Below are positions 32,650 to 41,442 of a DNA stretch of 64,000 bases, piece by piece. Below the pieces are notes generated by a model. The model ran no database searches and was not told where the DNA came from. It saw only the letters and a program-made list of their open reading frames with translations. Source of the stretch: an uncultured Clostridia bacterium (GTDB lineage Bacteria; Bacillota; Clostridia; Oscillospirales; Acutalibacteraceae). A program made the position numbers and the translations under genes. Where the stretch lies: NCBI GenBank assembly GCA_927362715.1, contig CAKMIX010000004.1:1-64000 (forward strand), read 5' to 3'. How positions within the stretch are numbered: the stretch's first letter is position 1; every line of letters starts with the position of its first letter.

Positions 32650-34164
32650 TTAGTGCTCGATCCAGTCGCGCGAGCGTTCCACCGCACGCAGCCAGCCTTT
32701 ATACAGGCGGTTGCGCTCCTCCAAGATCATCTTCGGCTCAAATATGCGGTCGACCTTGCGGATCTTCTCGATCTCCGCCTTGCTTTCCCAAAAGCCGACT
32801 GCAAGCCCCGCCAAGTATGCAGCGCCAAGCGCCGTCGTCTCGACCACGACAGGGCGGTTGACCTTGGTGCGGATGAGGTTTGCTTGGATCTGCATCATGA
32901 TGTTGCTGACGGAAGCGCCGCCGTCTACACGAAGCTCCGAAAGCGCAATGCCCGAATCCGCTTTCATCGCTTCCAGCAGATCCGTCATCTGGTAGGCGAT
33001 CGCCTCGAGCACCGCGCGCGCGATATGCTCGCATTTGACGCCGCGCGTGAGCCCCACGATCGTCCCGCGCGCATACATATCCCAGTACGGTGCGCCTAGC
33101 CCCGTAAAGGCGGGGACGAAGTAGATGCCGTTGGCGTCCTCCACGCTTTCGGCAAGCTCGTCGCAGCGGTGCGCCGTGTCAATGAGCCGCAGATCGTCGC
33201 GCAGCCACTTGATGACCGAACCCGCGTTGAACGCCGAACCCTCGATCGCGTATTCTACCGCATCGCCGATGCCCCATGCCACGCCTGTAACCAGGTTGTT
33301 TTTGGAGTCGACGCGCTCTTTCCCTGTGTTCATCAGTAAGAAGCAGCCCGTGCCGTACGTGTTCTTCGCCTGGCCCGCTTCAAAGCAGCCCTGCCCGAAC
33401 AGCGCGGCGGGCTGGTCGCCGATCGCCCCGGCAATGGGTACGCCGACAATGTCCTCAAAGCCTAAAAGCCCGGGCGCGACCTCGCCGTAAACGGCGCTGG
33501 AGGGGACGGGGGTGGGCAGGATGCTCATCGGGATGTCCAGCGCTTCACACAGGTGTTCGTCCCAGCAAAGCTTATCCACGTCGAACAGCATCGTGCGCGA
33601 GGCGTTGGAATAGTCCGTGATATGTACCTTGCCGCCCGTCAGGTTCCAAATGAGCCACGTTTCCACCGTACCGAACAAAAGCTGCCCCGCATCGGCAAGG
33701 ATGCGCGCGCCGGGCACATTGTCGAGAATCCATTTGATCTTGGTCGCGGAAAAGTAGGCGTCCACCACAAGCCCCGTGTGTGCCTTGATGTAAGCGGTCA
33801 GTTCCTTATCCTTTTTGATCTCCTCGCACATGTCGGCAGTACGGCGGCACTGCCAGACGATGGCATTGTAAACAGGCTTGCCCGTGCCTTTGTCCCACAA
33901 AATCGTGGTTTCCCGCTGGTTGGTGATGCCGATGGAGGCAATATCCGAGGTGAAGATGCGGTTTGCGGTGATGACCTCGGTGACTGCCTGAAACTGCGAA
34001 TAAAGGATCTCCATCGCGTTGTGTTCCACCCAGCCGGGCTGCGGATAGATCTGGTTGAACTCGTGCTGCGCTTTTGCCACGATGTTGCCGCGATGATCGA
34101 AAAGGATCGCGCGGGAACTGGTCGTACCCTGATCAAGCGCGAGCACATATTTTGCCTTGGACAA
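32650..34164 (-). CDS. glpK: Glycerol kinase
   Basis: The start is taken as TTG 34164 ([20 protein letters not shown]), because the ribosome site ACGAGGTG fits it best. 504 aa. FGGY kinase hallmarks: [13 protein letters not shown] phosphate loop, [28 protein letters not shown] and a C-terminal [13 protein letters not shown] segment. It phosphorylates glycerol to glycerol-3-phosphate. No glpF or glpD/glpO is adjacent; instead it sits between an N-acetylhexosaminidase and malic enzyme. An operon link is inferred from short gaps (37 and 24 bases). Confidence 0.96.
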   Translation of the reverse strand: MSKAKYVLALDQGTTSSRAILFDHRGNIVAKAQHEFNQIYPQPGWVEHNAMEILYSQFQAVTEVITANRIFTSDIASIGITNQRETTILWDKGTGKPVYNAIVWQCRRTADMCEEIKKDKELTAYIKAHTGLVVDAYFSATKIKWILDNVPGARILADAGQLLFGTVETWLIWNLTGGKVHITDYSNASRTMLFDVDKLCWDEHLCEALDIPMSILPTPVPSSAVYGEVAPGLLGFEDIVGVPIAGAIGDQPAALFGQGCFEAGQAKNTYGTGCFLLMNTGKERVDSKNNLVTGVAWGIGDAVEYAIEGSAFNAGSVIKWLRDDLRLIDTAHRCDELAESVEDANGIYFVPAFTGLGAPYWDMYARGTIVGLTRGVKCEHIARAVLEAIAYQMTDLLEAMKADSGIALSELRVDGGASVSNIMMQIQANLIRTKVNRPVVVETTALGAAYLAGLAVGFWESKAEIEKIRKVDRIFEPKMILEERNRLYKGWLRAVERSRDWIEH

Positions 34165-34201
34165 AACAAACACCTCGTTTTCCCGTTGAAAATGCAGTAG
34201 C

Positions 34202-35767
34202 TTATTTGCCGTCGTTTTTGTGCGCGCGTTCCACACGCGCGTCATCTATGAGGTTGTGCAGACCCTGCCAGTGCAGCACACGGCGATTGAACCACAGAGA
34301 CTGCGCCGCACCGCGCAGCTTGCCCGGCAGCGCTTGCTTAAGCGTTGCGTAATGCACATGGTAGACATTGAGCAAATCAAAGTATTCCGGCAGCCCCGCT
34401 TCAAACCGTTCGTAGCTTCGATCCTCCGGCGCGGACCAGGCGGCTTCCGCGATCGCGCCGAGCCGCGGGAAGGTGCGGTGATCCGCTGTTTTTTGATCGG
34501 GGACATACTCTGTCCAAAGCGGCGCTTCTACCCCAAGAATGTTTTCCGAAATGCCCGGTTCATATTCGTATGCACGCTTTAAATCGACCCAACCATAGGG
34601 AAAATCCAAATAATAGGGGAAGGCGGAGGAATTGATCATCTTCCGCCCGGCTTCGAGCTCGCGGCGAACGATCCCGTTTTCCTCATTTGCGCCGCACATC
34701 TGCCAAATGATGTCGCGATCCAGGCGCTCGGTGCTTTCCACACCGTCATAATTCCACATGATCGGCGTAAATCCGTGCTCCTTCACATAGCGCGCTACGC
34801 GGCTCATGAAATACTGCTGCAACTGTTCTTCGTTTTGAAGCCCCTTTGTGCGGATCACGTCTTGGCAATGCGGACAACGCTTCCAGCGCATCTTGACCGC
34901 CTCGTCACCGCCGAGGTGGATGTATTTGTCGGGGAACAGCTCAAAAAGCTCATTTAGCACATCAAATACAAAGCGGTACGTAGACTCTTTTCCTGCACAA
35001 AGGATATCGTGTTTTACGCCCCAATGCGTGGCGACCTTGAGCTTGCGCGAAAAGCACGAAAGCTCGGGGTAGCAGGCAATGGCGGCGACGCAGTGCCCGG
35101 GGATGTCGAATTCGGGGATGACCTTTATAAAACGGCGGTGGCAGTAGTCCACGATCTCGCGCACGTCCTCTTTCGTGTAAAAGCCGCTTTCAGGCTTTAG
35201 ACCGAAATTCGTATGACTGCGGCGCGAGCCGATCTCCGTAAGCAACGGATATTTGTCGATCTGCACACGCCAGCCCTGATCCTCCGTCAAATGCCAGTGG
35301 AAGCGGTTGAGCTTGTGCAGCGCCATCAGATCGATGATGCGCTTGATCTCTTTGACGCTCTGGAAATATCTACCGGAATCGAGCATGAACCCGCGATATG
35401 AAAAGCGGGGTTTATCGTCGATATAGAGGTCGGGTACGACGCCGTTTCCCTGCAATAGCAGCTGCTTTAAGGTCTGAAGCCCGTAAAACAACCCGTTTTC
35501 GGCACGCGCGTAAATATAAATGCACCCGTCGCGCGAGACGAGCCGATACCCCTCATCGCAATCCGGCTCGTCTGTCAGCTCCAAACGGATGGTGTTTTCG
35601 GTGGCTTCGGGATCGCGGTGGATGCGGATATCGAATTGCTTTTTTACGAAATTGCGAAATTCATCGATAAACGCCGCTTTGGTAATGGTGGTGTCCTCAT
35701 CCAGCGTAAAGCGCGTCTTGCCGCCGGTGATGATCATCTCGTTCGGCTGCGGAACAATATTGAACAT
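34202..35767 (-). CDS. Beta-N-acetylhexosaminidase (GH20)
   Basis: 521 aa. N-terminal GH20b-type domain ([14 protein letters not shown]... [11 protein letters not shown]), then the catalytic barrel starting [26 protein letters not shown], and the Asp-Glu pair in [12 protein letters not shown], where Glu is the acid and Asp polarises the substrate acetamido group. No signal peptide, so it is intracellular, probably releasing GlcNAc/GalNAc from imported mucin- or host-glycan fragments. It has its own strong promoter and probably leads the downstream glpK and malic enzyme genes. Confidence 0.95.
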   Translation of the reverse strand: MFNIVPQPNEMIITGGKTRFTLDEDTTITKAAFIDEFRNFVKKQFDIRIHRDPEATENTIRLELTDEPDCDEGYRLVSRDGCIYIYARAENGLFYGLQTLKQLLLQGNGVVPDLYIDDKPRFSYRGFMLDSGRYFQSVKEIKRIIDLMALHKLNRFHWHLTEDQGWRVQIDKYPLLTEIGSRRSHTNFGLKPESGFYTKEDVREIVDYCHRRFIKVIPEFDIPGHCVAAIACYPELSCFSRKLKVATHWGVKHDILCAGKESTYRFVFDVLNELFELFPDKYIHLGGDEAVKMRWKRCPHCQDVIRTKGLQNEEQLQQYFMSRVARYVKEHGFTPIMWNYDGVESTERLDRDIIWQMCGANEENGIVRRELEAGRKMINSSAFPYYLDFPYGWVDLKRAYEYEPGISENILGVEAPLWTEYVPDQKTADHRTFPRLGAIAEAAWSAPEDRSYERFEAGLPEYFDLLNVYHVHYATLKQALPGKLRGAAQSLWFNRRVLHWQGLHNLIDDARVERAHKNDGK

Positions 35768-35817
35768 AACATCCCCCCAAAAGCGGAAATTTTCAACAGT
35801 CTATAAGAATTTCTTTT

Positions 35818-35846
35818 ATTATAGCAAACCCTGCATAAAATAACAA
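35818..35846 (-). promoter_or_regulatory. Promoter of the GH20-glpK-malic enzyme operon
   Basis: On the minus strand TTGTTA (35846-35841) and TATAAT (35823-35818) are 17 bases apart, about 50 bases before the GH20 start. Confidence 0.82.
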
Positions 35847-35902
35847 CAGAAAAAACACAAACCCTGTATAAATCCACAAAGGAAAAACCTTTGCAATACC
35901 TC

Positions 35903-35931
35903 TTGCTTTTCGAGGGGTTTCATAGTATAAT
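35903..35931 (+). promoter_or_regulatory. Promoter of the SRP RNA
   Basis: TTGCTT (35903) and a consensus TATAAT (35926) with a 17-base spacer, starting transcription at about 35939. Confidence 0.85.
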
Positions 35932-35938
35932 AAGTCTA

Positions 35939-36073
35939 CCTTAATTGGGTCGTGTGCCGTGTGGGTCCTGTGCGACAGCGCTCCGTGAACCATGTCAGGC
36001 GGGGAACCGAGCAGCATTAAGCGGTCAGCCTGTGCGCCGCAGATCGCCTGCACGGTGCATGACCGAGTTAAGG
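35939..36073 (+). ncRNA. ffs: Signal recognition particle RNA (scRNA, small type)
   Basis: The conserved domain IV apex GTGAACCATGTCAGG...GGGGAACCGAGCAGCATTAAGC (36, 987-ish core at about 35986-36022) matches bacterial SRP RNA. The terminal strands CCTTAATTGGGTCGTG and CATGACCGAGTTAAGG pair with few wobbles and bound the molecule. It is followed by a T-rich stretch. Its place directly before dnaX is the standard Firmicutes order. The RNA binds Ffh to target membrane proteins. Confidence 0.93.
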
Positions 36074-36108
36074 TATTTTTATGTTTTTCTTTTTTTAGGA
36101 GGTACGCT

Positions 36109-37803
36109 GTGTATCAGGTGCTTTACCGCAAGTGGCGGCCGAAAACCTTTGCCGACGTGGTCGGACAGCCGGCTGTTACCGCGTCGCTTATGGGCGCGGT
36201 CAAAAGCGGCAGGCTGTCGCACGCCTATTTGTTCACAGGCTCTCGCGGAACGGGCAAGACCTCCTGTGCGAAGATCCTCGCCAAAGCGGTCAACTGCGAG
36301 CACCCTGTGGACGGCAACCCCTGCAACGAATGTGCGACCTGCCGCGGTATCGACGCGGGCACGATTTTGGATGTCATTGAGATCGACGCCGCCTCCAACA
36401 ACGGCGTGGACAATATCCGCGACCTGCGCGAAGAGGCGAATTATACGCCCGCCAACGCGAAATACCGCGTGTATATCATCGACGAAGTGCACATGCTCTC
36501 CGTCGGCGCGTTCAATGCGCTTTTGAAAACGCTTGAAGAGCCGCCCGAGCACGTTAAATTCATTTTGGCGACGACCGAGGTCCATAAGCTGCCTGCAACC
36601 ATTCTATCGCGCTGCCAGCGGTTCGATTTCAAACGCATTGAGCCGCACGACATAGCAAGCAGGCTTCTGTATGTCGCAGGGCAGGAGAATATCCCGCTTA
36701 CAGAAGAGGGCGCCATGCTCATCGCCCGTGTGGCGGACGGCGCCATGCGTGACGCGCTTTCGCTTTTAGACCGCTGCGCTGCGTATGAGGGCGAGATCAC
36801 CGAAGCCGTTGTCAGCGACGCAGCAGGGCTTGCCGGGCGCGAACACCTGTTCCGTTTGACCGAGGCTGTTGCAGATCGCGACGGCGCGCGGGTGATCGAG
36901 CTTTTGGATGAACTGTACAACAATGCATGCAGCATGGATCGTCTGCTTTTGGATCTGCTTGCGCATTTCCGCAATCTCATGCTTGCGCGCAGCGTCCCGA
37001 ACTACGGCGATCTGATCGTCTGTCAGAAAAGTGAGCTTGCGGCCATCCACGCACAGGCGGAACGTTTTACGCTCGCGCGTATTTTGAACGCCATGGACAT
37101 TTTGCAGGAGGCGGCGGGCAGGCTCAAAGGCGGCGCGAATGCCCGTACAGCGGCGGAAATGACCCTGCTGCGCCTTGCAGACCCGAGCTTGGATACCGAC
37201 ATTCACGCCCTTACCGCCCGCATCGCGGAGCTCGAACGTCGGTTGGATACGGGTGCGTTCAAAAGTCCGGCAAAAGCTGCGGCTGAAACCTCCTCTGCTC
37301 CGCAGCCGGCAGAGCCCGAACCGCCGCGCGCGCAAAACTCTGCTCCCGAAAAGGCGGAAGCCCCCGCCGTACAGGAACCAAAAGCGCAACAAACAAATCA
37401 TACGGAAACGCAAGCGGTACCGCCCGCGTCTTTCCCGGAAAGCGCGTCCGCAAAGGCGTCTGCAACGGCGGATATGCCATTCCAAAAGTGGAGCGAGGCG
37501 CTCGAACGCCTTGCCGCCATTGACCGTCCGCTCGTACCGCATATGCGCGGTTCGTCGGCAGTTGAGCGTGGCGATCTGCTGCTCATCCAAAGCGACAACC
37601 CGCTGCTCGAGCAGTTTTTACAGACCGGCTCGCACGCGAACTGCATTATGCGCGCCGTATATGATGTGACGGGGAAAAAATATCGGATCGGCATTTTCCA
37701 TGCGCCGCGCGCTGCCGCAGCGCCCACCGTACCGAAAAAAGACCCGCTTGAAAACCTCTTAAGCCGTGCGCAGACGCTCGGTGTGGAGGTCGTCGACCAA
37801 TAA
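36109..37803 (+). CDS. dnaX: DNA polymerase III subunit gamma/tau
   Basis: GTG start at 36109 behind AGGAGG; starts further upstream would overlap the SRP RNA. 564 aa. N-terminal YQVLYRKWRPKTFADVVGQ, Walker A GSRGTGKTS near 44-52, the zinc module CEHPVDGNPCNECATC, Walker B IIDEVHMLS and SRC-type sensor ILSRCQRFDFKR. The region after ~365 is Ala/Pro/Glu-rich, followed by a C-terminal domain (FQKWSEALERLAAIDRPLVP). It is the clamp-loader ATPase. No obvious slippery frameshift site was seen. Confidence 0.97.
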   Translation: MYQVLYRKWRPKTFADVVGQPAVTASLMGAVKSGRLSHAYLFTGSRGTGKTSCAKILAKAVNCEHPVDGNPCNECATCRGIDAGTILDVIEIDAASNNGVDNIRDLREEANYTPANAKYRVYIIDEVHMLSVGAFNALLKTLEEPPEHVKFILATTEVHKLPATILSRCQRFDFKRIEPHDIASRLLYVAGQENIPLTEEGAMLIARVADGAMRDALSLLDRCAAYEGEITEAVVSDAAGLAGREHLFRLTEAVADRDGARVIELLDELYNNACSMDRLLLDLLAHFRNLMLARSVPNYGDLIVCQKSELAAIHAQAERFTLARILNAMDILQEAAGRLKGGANARTAAEMTLLRLADPSLDTDIHALTARIAELERRLDTGAFKSPAKAAAETSSAPQPAEPEPPRAQNSAPEKAEAPAVQEPKAQQTNHTETQAVPPASFPESASAKASATADMPFQKWSEALERLAAIDRPLVPHMRGSSAVERGDLLLIQSDNPLLEQFLQTGSHANCIMRAVYDVTGKKYRIGIFHAPRAAAAPTVPKKDPLENLLSRAQTLGVEVVDQ

Positions 37804-37829
37804 ACAAATCCTAAAAAGGAGAAACATAA

Positions 37830-38177
37830 ATGAAAGCAAGAATTCCGAACCAGGGCCCGACGGGCGGCAACATGATGAAAAAATTGCAGGAAATGCAGGC
37901 GAATATGGAAGCGCTGCAGGGTGAGCTTGCCGTAGCGGAGTATTCCGCAAGTGCGGGCGGCGGCGCGGTGGATGTGACCGTCAACGGCTCGCACGAGGTC
38001 AAGGCTATCCGCATCAAGCCTGAGGTCATGGATCCGGAAGAGCCGGATATGCTTGAAGATCTGCTGCTTGCGGCGATCAATGAAGCCATGCGCAAGGCGG
38101 ATGAGACCGCCGAACGCGAGATGGGCAAGATCACGGGCGGACTTTCCGGTATGCCGGGTATGGGCGGGCTGCTTTGA
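37830..38177 (+). CDS. YbaB/EbfC-family nucleoid-associated protein
   Basis: 115 aa, AAAAAGGAG upstream. The characteristic MMKKLQEMQANMEALQGEL coiled coil and the VTVNGSHEVKAIRIKPEVMD strand region match the family. It binds DNA as a dimer. Its TGA overlaps the recR ATG (TGATG), the conserved dnaX-ybaB-recR linkage. Confidence 0.95.
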   Translation: MKARIPNQGPTGGNMMKKLQEMQANMEALQGELAVAEYSASAGGGAVDVTVNGSHEVKAIRIKPEVMDPEEPDMLEDLLLAAINEAMRKADETAEREMGKITGGLSGMPGMGGLL

Positions 38178-38776
38178 TGTCGTATTCCATTCCCGCCTTA
38201 GATGAACTGATCGACGAATTCCGCAAAATGCCCTCCGTTGGGCAGAAATCGGCGGAGCGCATGGCGTTTTATGTGCTGGGGCTGACGGATGACGAGGCAA
38301 AGCGGCTGCAAAACGCGATCGGCAATGCACACGAAAAGATCCATCGCTGTAAGGTCTGCTGCAACCTGACCGAAACCGAGGTCTGCTCGATCTGCCAAAG
38401 CGCAGAGCGCGACCGCACGACCGTCTGCGTGGTCGAAAGTCCGCGCGACGTGCTCGCGTTCGAGCGCACGCATGAGTACCATGGGCTTTACCATGTGCTG
38501 CACGGGGCGATCTCGCCGATGAATTCGGTGGGCCCCGATGACCTGACCGTCAAAGAGCTGCTTGCCCGCTTGCAGGACGACGCCGTGGAAGAGGTCATCA
38601 TGGCGACCAACCCCACCGTCGAGGGCGAGGCGACCGCCATGTACATAAGCAGGCTCTTAAAGCCGCTGGGCGTGAAAGTGACGCGCCTTGCCTACGGCAT
38701 CCCCGTCGGCGCGGATCTTGAATACGCCGATGAGGTCACCCTCACCCGCGCGCTTGCGGGCAGAAGCCTGCTGTAA
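38177..38776 (+). CDS. recR: Recombination mediator RecR
   Basis: ATG 38177 overlaps the ybaB stop; the TTG at 38174 is an unlikely alternative. 199 aa, the usual length. Helix-hairpin-helix (FRKMPSVGQKSAERMAFYVL), C4 zinc finger CKVCCNLTETEVCSIC, Toprim domain with VVESPRDVLAFERTHEYHGL and a C-terminal Walker-B-like part. With RecF/RecO it loads RecA at gaps. Confidence 0.97.
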   Translation: MSYSIPALDELIDEFRKMPSVGQKSAERMAFYVLGLTDDEAKRLQNAIGNAHEKIHRCKVCCNLTETEVCSICQSAERDRTTVCVVESPRDVLAFERTHEYHGLYHVLHGAISPMNSVGPDDLTVKELLARLQDDAVEEVIMATNPTVEGEATAMYISRLLKPLGVKVTRLAYGIPVGADLEYADEVTLTRALAGRSLL

Positions 38777-38790
38777 AAAGGAGCATATAT

Positions 38791-39387
38791 ATGCATACTT
38801 CTAAACTCTCGCGTGACGAGGCGTTCGCGCTGCTTTTACAATACAACAAAGCGCCTTTCCATATCCGCCATGCCCTCACGGTAGAAGCTGTGATGACATG
38901 GTTTGCAAATACGCTTGGGTTTTCCGACGAGGCGGAGTATTGGGGCATCGTCGGGCTTCTGCACGATATTGATTTTGAGCAGTATCCCGACGAACACTGC
39001 CAAAAAGCACCCGAATTATTGCGTGCCGGCGGCGCAGGGGAGGATATGATCTATTCCGTTTGTTCGCACGGCTACGGCATATGTTCGGACTGCGAGCCGA
39101 AAGACGAAATGGAAAAAGTCCTGTTCGCTGCGGACGAATTGACCGGGCTCATCTGGTCGGCGGCGCTTATGCGTCCGTCCAAAAGCGTGCAGGATATGGA
39201 GCTGAAAAGCTTAAAAAAGAAATACAAGGATAAAAAATTCGCCGCAGGCTGCTCGCGTGAGATCATTGCAACGGGCGCAGACCGGCTCGGCTGGACGCTC
39301 GACGAGCTTTTGGAAAAAACGCTCGAGACCATGCGCGCGAGTGAAGTGCAGATCGAAGAACGCTTTGCCGCATACGAGAAGGCGTAA
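38791..39387 (+). CDS. HD-domain protein (putative phosphohydrolase)
   Basis: 198 aa, AAAAGGAG upstream. The HD core is readable: HIRHALTVEAVM, then GLLHDIDFEQYP (the His-Asp pair) and a later SHGYG. This corresponds to the HDIG-type fold that hydrolyses nucleotides or other phosphomonoesters; the substrate is unknown. It is intercalated between recR and smpB on the same strand and may be part of one transcript. Confidence 0.87.
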   Translation: MHTSKLSRDEAFALLLQYNKAPFHIRHALTVEAVMTWFANTLGFSDEAEYWGIVGLLHDIDFEQYPDEHCQKAPELLRAGGAGEDMIYSVCSHGYGICSDCEPKDEMEKVLFAADELTGLIWSAALMRPSKSVQDMELKSLKKKYKDKKFAAGCSREIIATGADRLGWTLDELLEKTLETMRASEVQIEERFAAYEKA

Positions 39388-39429
39388 CGCGAAAGGACAA
39401 AATACAACGCGGGGCAGGTGACCGAACGA

Positions 39430-39903
39430 ATGGCAAATGCACAAAACAACGCGCCCAAAACCGTGGCGCAGAATAAAAAAGCCCTGCACGACTATTTTGT
39501 GCTGGAGTCGTACGAAGCGGGGATCGAGCTCTGCGGCACGGAGGTTAAAAGCGTGCGTGCGGGGCGCATCAACCTGAAGGATGCGTGGTGCAGCATCGTC
39601 GAGGGCGAGATGTTCGTCAACGGCATGCACATCAGCCCCTACGACCACGGAAACATTTTTAACCGCGACCCGCTGCGCGTGCGAAAGCTCCTCATGCACA
39701 AGCGCGAGATCATGCGCCTTTACGGCACGACCAAGCAGCAGGGACTGACGCTCATCCCGCTGTCTGTGTATTTTAAGAAGGGGCGCGCCAAGGTGCAGGT
39801 CGGGCTTTGTAAGGGCAAAAAGCTCTATGACAAGCGCGACGTTGCCGCAAAAAAGGAAGCCGACCGCCGCATCGAGCGCGAAATGAAGGAACGCTCGCGG
39901 TAA
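39430..39903 (+). CDS. smpB: SsrA-binding protein SmpB
   Basis: ATG 39430. 157 aa. [24 protein letters not shown] is the family signature (written here with a break), followed by [29 protein letters not shown] and a basic C-terminal tail ([20 protein letters not shown]). It forms the trans-translation complex with tmRNA, whose gene follows about 160 bases downstream. The genes lie in the common smpB-ssrA order. Confidence 0.97.
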   Translation: MANAQNNAPKTVAQNKKALHDYFVLESYEAGIELCGTEVKSVRAGRINLKDAWCSIVEGEMFVNGMHISPYDHGNIFNRDPLRVRKLLMHKREIMRLYGTTKQQGLTLIPLSVYFKKGRAKVQVGLCKGKKLYDKRDVAAKKEADRRIEREMKERSR

Positions 39904-39926
39904 AATACCGGATTGGAGCAAACCCT

Positions 39927-39983
39927 ATGACAGGGCAGAATATTTTAGACCGCCTGCATACGCTTGGGCTTCCCTCCAATTGA
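39927..39983 (+). CDS. Possible 18-codon ORF or N-terminal gene remnant
   Basis: MTGQNILDRLHTLGLPSN has a ribosome-like TTGGAG upstream and reads like the N-terminus of a larger protein cut short by TGA. It lies between smpB and the tmRNA promoter. It may be a truncated gene left by recombination at ssrA; there is no family evidence. Confidence 0.3.
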   Translation: MTGQNILDRLHTLGLPSN

Positions 39984-40023
39984 AGTTACGGAAAAAACTG
40001 TCTTTTTTCGCGCCTTTTCCCGC

Positions 40024-40051
40024 TTGCAAAACGTAAGGTTTGTGGTACAAT
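40024..40051 (+). promoter_or_regulatory. Promoter of ssrA
   Basis: TTGCAA (40024) and TACAAT (40046) with a 16-base spacer, 12 bases before the tmRNA 5' end. Confidence 0.8.
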
Positions 40052-40062
40052 AGTATTCCCAC

Positions 40063-40416
40063 GGGGATGAAAGGATTTCGACGGGGATGCTGCACCGTGG
40101 TAAGCGAGCAGCGGTGGGGTACCGCTTAAAACAGCCTCAGTTTATGAAAATAAACGACAAAGATCAAAAAGTACTTCTTGCTGCTTAATTAGCGGCAAGC
40201 GTTCCTCCCGGAGCACCGCGGCCGGGGCAGGGGCGTCATCAGCGGTAAATGTGCACGGGCAAGCGCCTCGTAACCCGTCACACACAACGAGGCTACCGAA
40301 GCAAGTTGCCCGCCGTACGGTGACTTTCTAAGGGAATCTTTAACGCACGGCTACGCTCGTAGAAAGCTGCGGGAACGCGTTTTCGGACGCGGGTTCGACT
40401 CCCGCCATCTCCACCA
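40063..40416 (+). ncRNA. ssrA: Transfer-messenger RNA
   Basis: The 5' GGGGATG pairs with the 3' CATCTCC, followed by discriminator A and CCA. The tRNA-like 5' side (GGATTTCGACGGGG) and 3' T-arm (GGGTTCGACTCCC) are typical. The tag frame ends ...AAC GAC AAA GAT CAA AAA GTA CTT CTT GCT GCT TAA (40053 is upstream; the frame runs to 40188), giving a tag ending NDKDQKVLLAA; the resume codon is not certain. It rescues stalled ribosomes with SmpB, encoded just upstream. Confidence 0.97.
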
Positions 40417-40569
40417 AGCGACCCCGCTTCGCCGTCTCCCGGCGGGGCGGGGTCGGTTTGTGTCCTGAGGGCGCGGAGTCGAACAGGACGGCGCGCCACA
40501 GCGCGCGACCAACAGTCCGGTGGACTGTTGGTCAGTCCGCGGGCAGACTCCCGCCATCTCCACCAAGCG
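40417..40569 (+). repeat. Structured repeat element at the tmRNA 3' end
   Basis: A 24-base direct copy of the ssrA 3' end (40397-40420) recurs at 40546-40569. Between the copies are a terminator-like hairpin (CGACCCCGC / GCGGGGTCG), a 10-base inverted copy of the tmRNA T-arm (GGAGTCGAAC 40475-40484 versus 40393-40402) flanked by GTCCTG/CAGGAC, a GGCGCGC/GCGCGC hairpin, and a perfect 12-bp hairpin with GGT loop (40507-40533). The layout and the hairpin core AACANNNCGGTGNNNTGTT match the element at the tRNA-Trp 3' end (1771-1937). It is non-coding. Confidence 0.8.
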
Positions 40570-40582
40570 GCAAGCTGCCGCT
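40566..40582 (+). terminator. Small hairpin abutting the second tmRNA 3' copy
   Basis: AGCGGCA / TGCCGCT with a three-base loop; no T-run follows, so it may act with the next hairpin. Confidence 0.5.
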
Positions 40583-40586
40583 CCCA

Positions 40587-40622
40587 AGATGCGCACTTCA
40601 AAAGCGGGGTGCGCGTCTTTTA
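40587..40622 (+). terminator. Rho-independent terminator
   Basis: AGATGCGCAC pairs with GTGCGCGTCT and is followed by TTTAT, ending transcription of the ssrA region. Confidence 0.75.
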
Positions 40623-40735
40623 TGCCCGCGAATACATGTGTAGAAATATAAAAAAACTTCTCCGCTCCGTTGTCTCCCAACGGGGCAGAGGTAGAGTATT
40701 TCCCTACATTTACTGTGCCTCCTTTAAGTCAGCCC

Positions 40736-40764
40736 TTGCCCGCACGCGCAATTTGTGGTATGAT
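40736..40764 (+). promoter_or_regulatory. Promoter of the CatA-like gene
   Basis: TTGCCC (40736) and TATGAT (40759) with a 17-base spacer, 54 bases before the start codon. Confidence 0.72.
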
Positions 40765-40818
40765 CATTTTCTCTTTTTTTTATATTCGAACAAATATTTC
40801 TATCGCAGGAGGAACACC

Positions 40819-41442
40819 ATGCGCGAGGTAGACCCGAAACAAACCAAACGGGCGGCGGCATTCGAACTTTGGATGTCGGCGCCCATGCCGATGGTCACAT
40901 TGATCAAAACGATAGACGTTTCGCATCTGCTTTCATACAGCCGCAAGCACGGCTATAAATTCAACATGCTGTTGTGCTGGTGCATCGGCAAGGCGGCACA
41001 GGGTATGGAAGAATTTTATCTTTTGCCGGTCGGCGAAAAGCTCATGCAATACGATACCCTTGCGGTCAGCACCGTCGTCGCACTCGGAGGCGATGCGATC
41101 CAAACCTGCGATATCCCGTTTTCTGAGGATTTGCAGCGCTTCAATTCCGATTATGTAACGCGCACAAAGCAGGTGCGCGAAACAGGTGAAGCACAGGATC
41201 TAAGCGGCGACTGCATGGTGATCGGCACATCCGCGCTTGCACAATACGATATCGACGGCGCGGTAAACCTATATGCCGGCGTTTACAACAATCCTTTCCT
41301 GATTTGGGGGAAATACAAAAGGAATTGGCGGAAAACGACGCTCACCGTTTCCTTTCAATTTCATCATACGCAAATGGATGGCATACACGCCGCGCGGTTT
41401 TTGGAAGCATTACAGCAGATTATTAAAGGCTTAAAGGGGTAA
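40819..41442 (+). CDS. CatA-like (chloramphenicol acetyltransferase-fold) protein
   Basis: ATG 40819 behind AGGAGG. 207 aa, close to CAT length. The catalytic motif HHTQMDG (His in H-H-x-x-x-D-G) lies near the C-terminus, and FELWMSAPMPMVTLIKTIDV plus FNMLLCWCIGKAA follow the CAT fold. The usual F-N-Y-F-x-x-P-F substrate region is altered, so activity on chloramphenicol is doubtful; chromosomal CatA relatives of this kind often act on other acceptors. Acetyl-CoA-dependent acylation is a family-based inference. Confidence 0.8.
   Translation: MREVDPKQTKRAAAFELWMSAPMPMVTLIKTIDVSHLLSYSRKHGYKFNMLLCWCIGKAAQGMEEFYLLPVGEKLMQYDTLAVSTVVALGGDAIQTCDIPFSEDLQRFNSDYVTRTKQVRETGEAQDLSGDCMVIGTSALAQYDIDGAVNLYAGVYNNPFLIWGKYKRNWRKTTLTVSFQFHHTQMDGIHAARFLEALQQIIKGLKG

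Noticed and set aside
36061-36108. Upstream starts for dnaX
   Set aside because: The longer frame begins inside the SRP RNA gene; GTG 36109 behind AGGAGG is the only start with a ribosome site.
40293-40680. Minus-strand frames with GGDGGSRTRV / WRWRESNPRP
   Set aside because: They are antisense to the tmRNA 3' end and its downstream copy; not protein genes.
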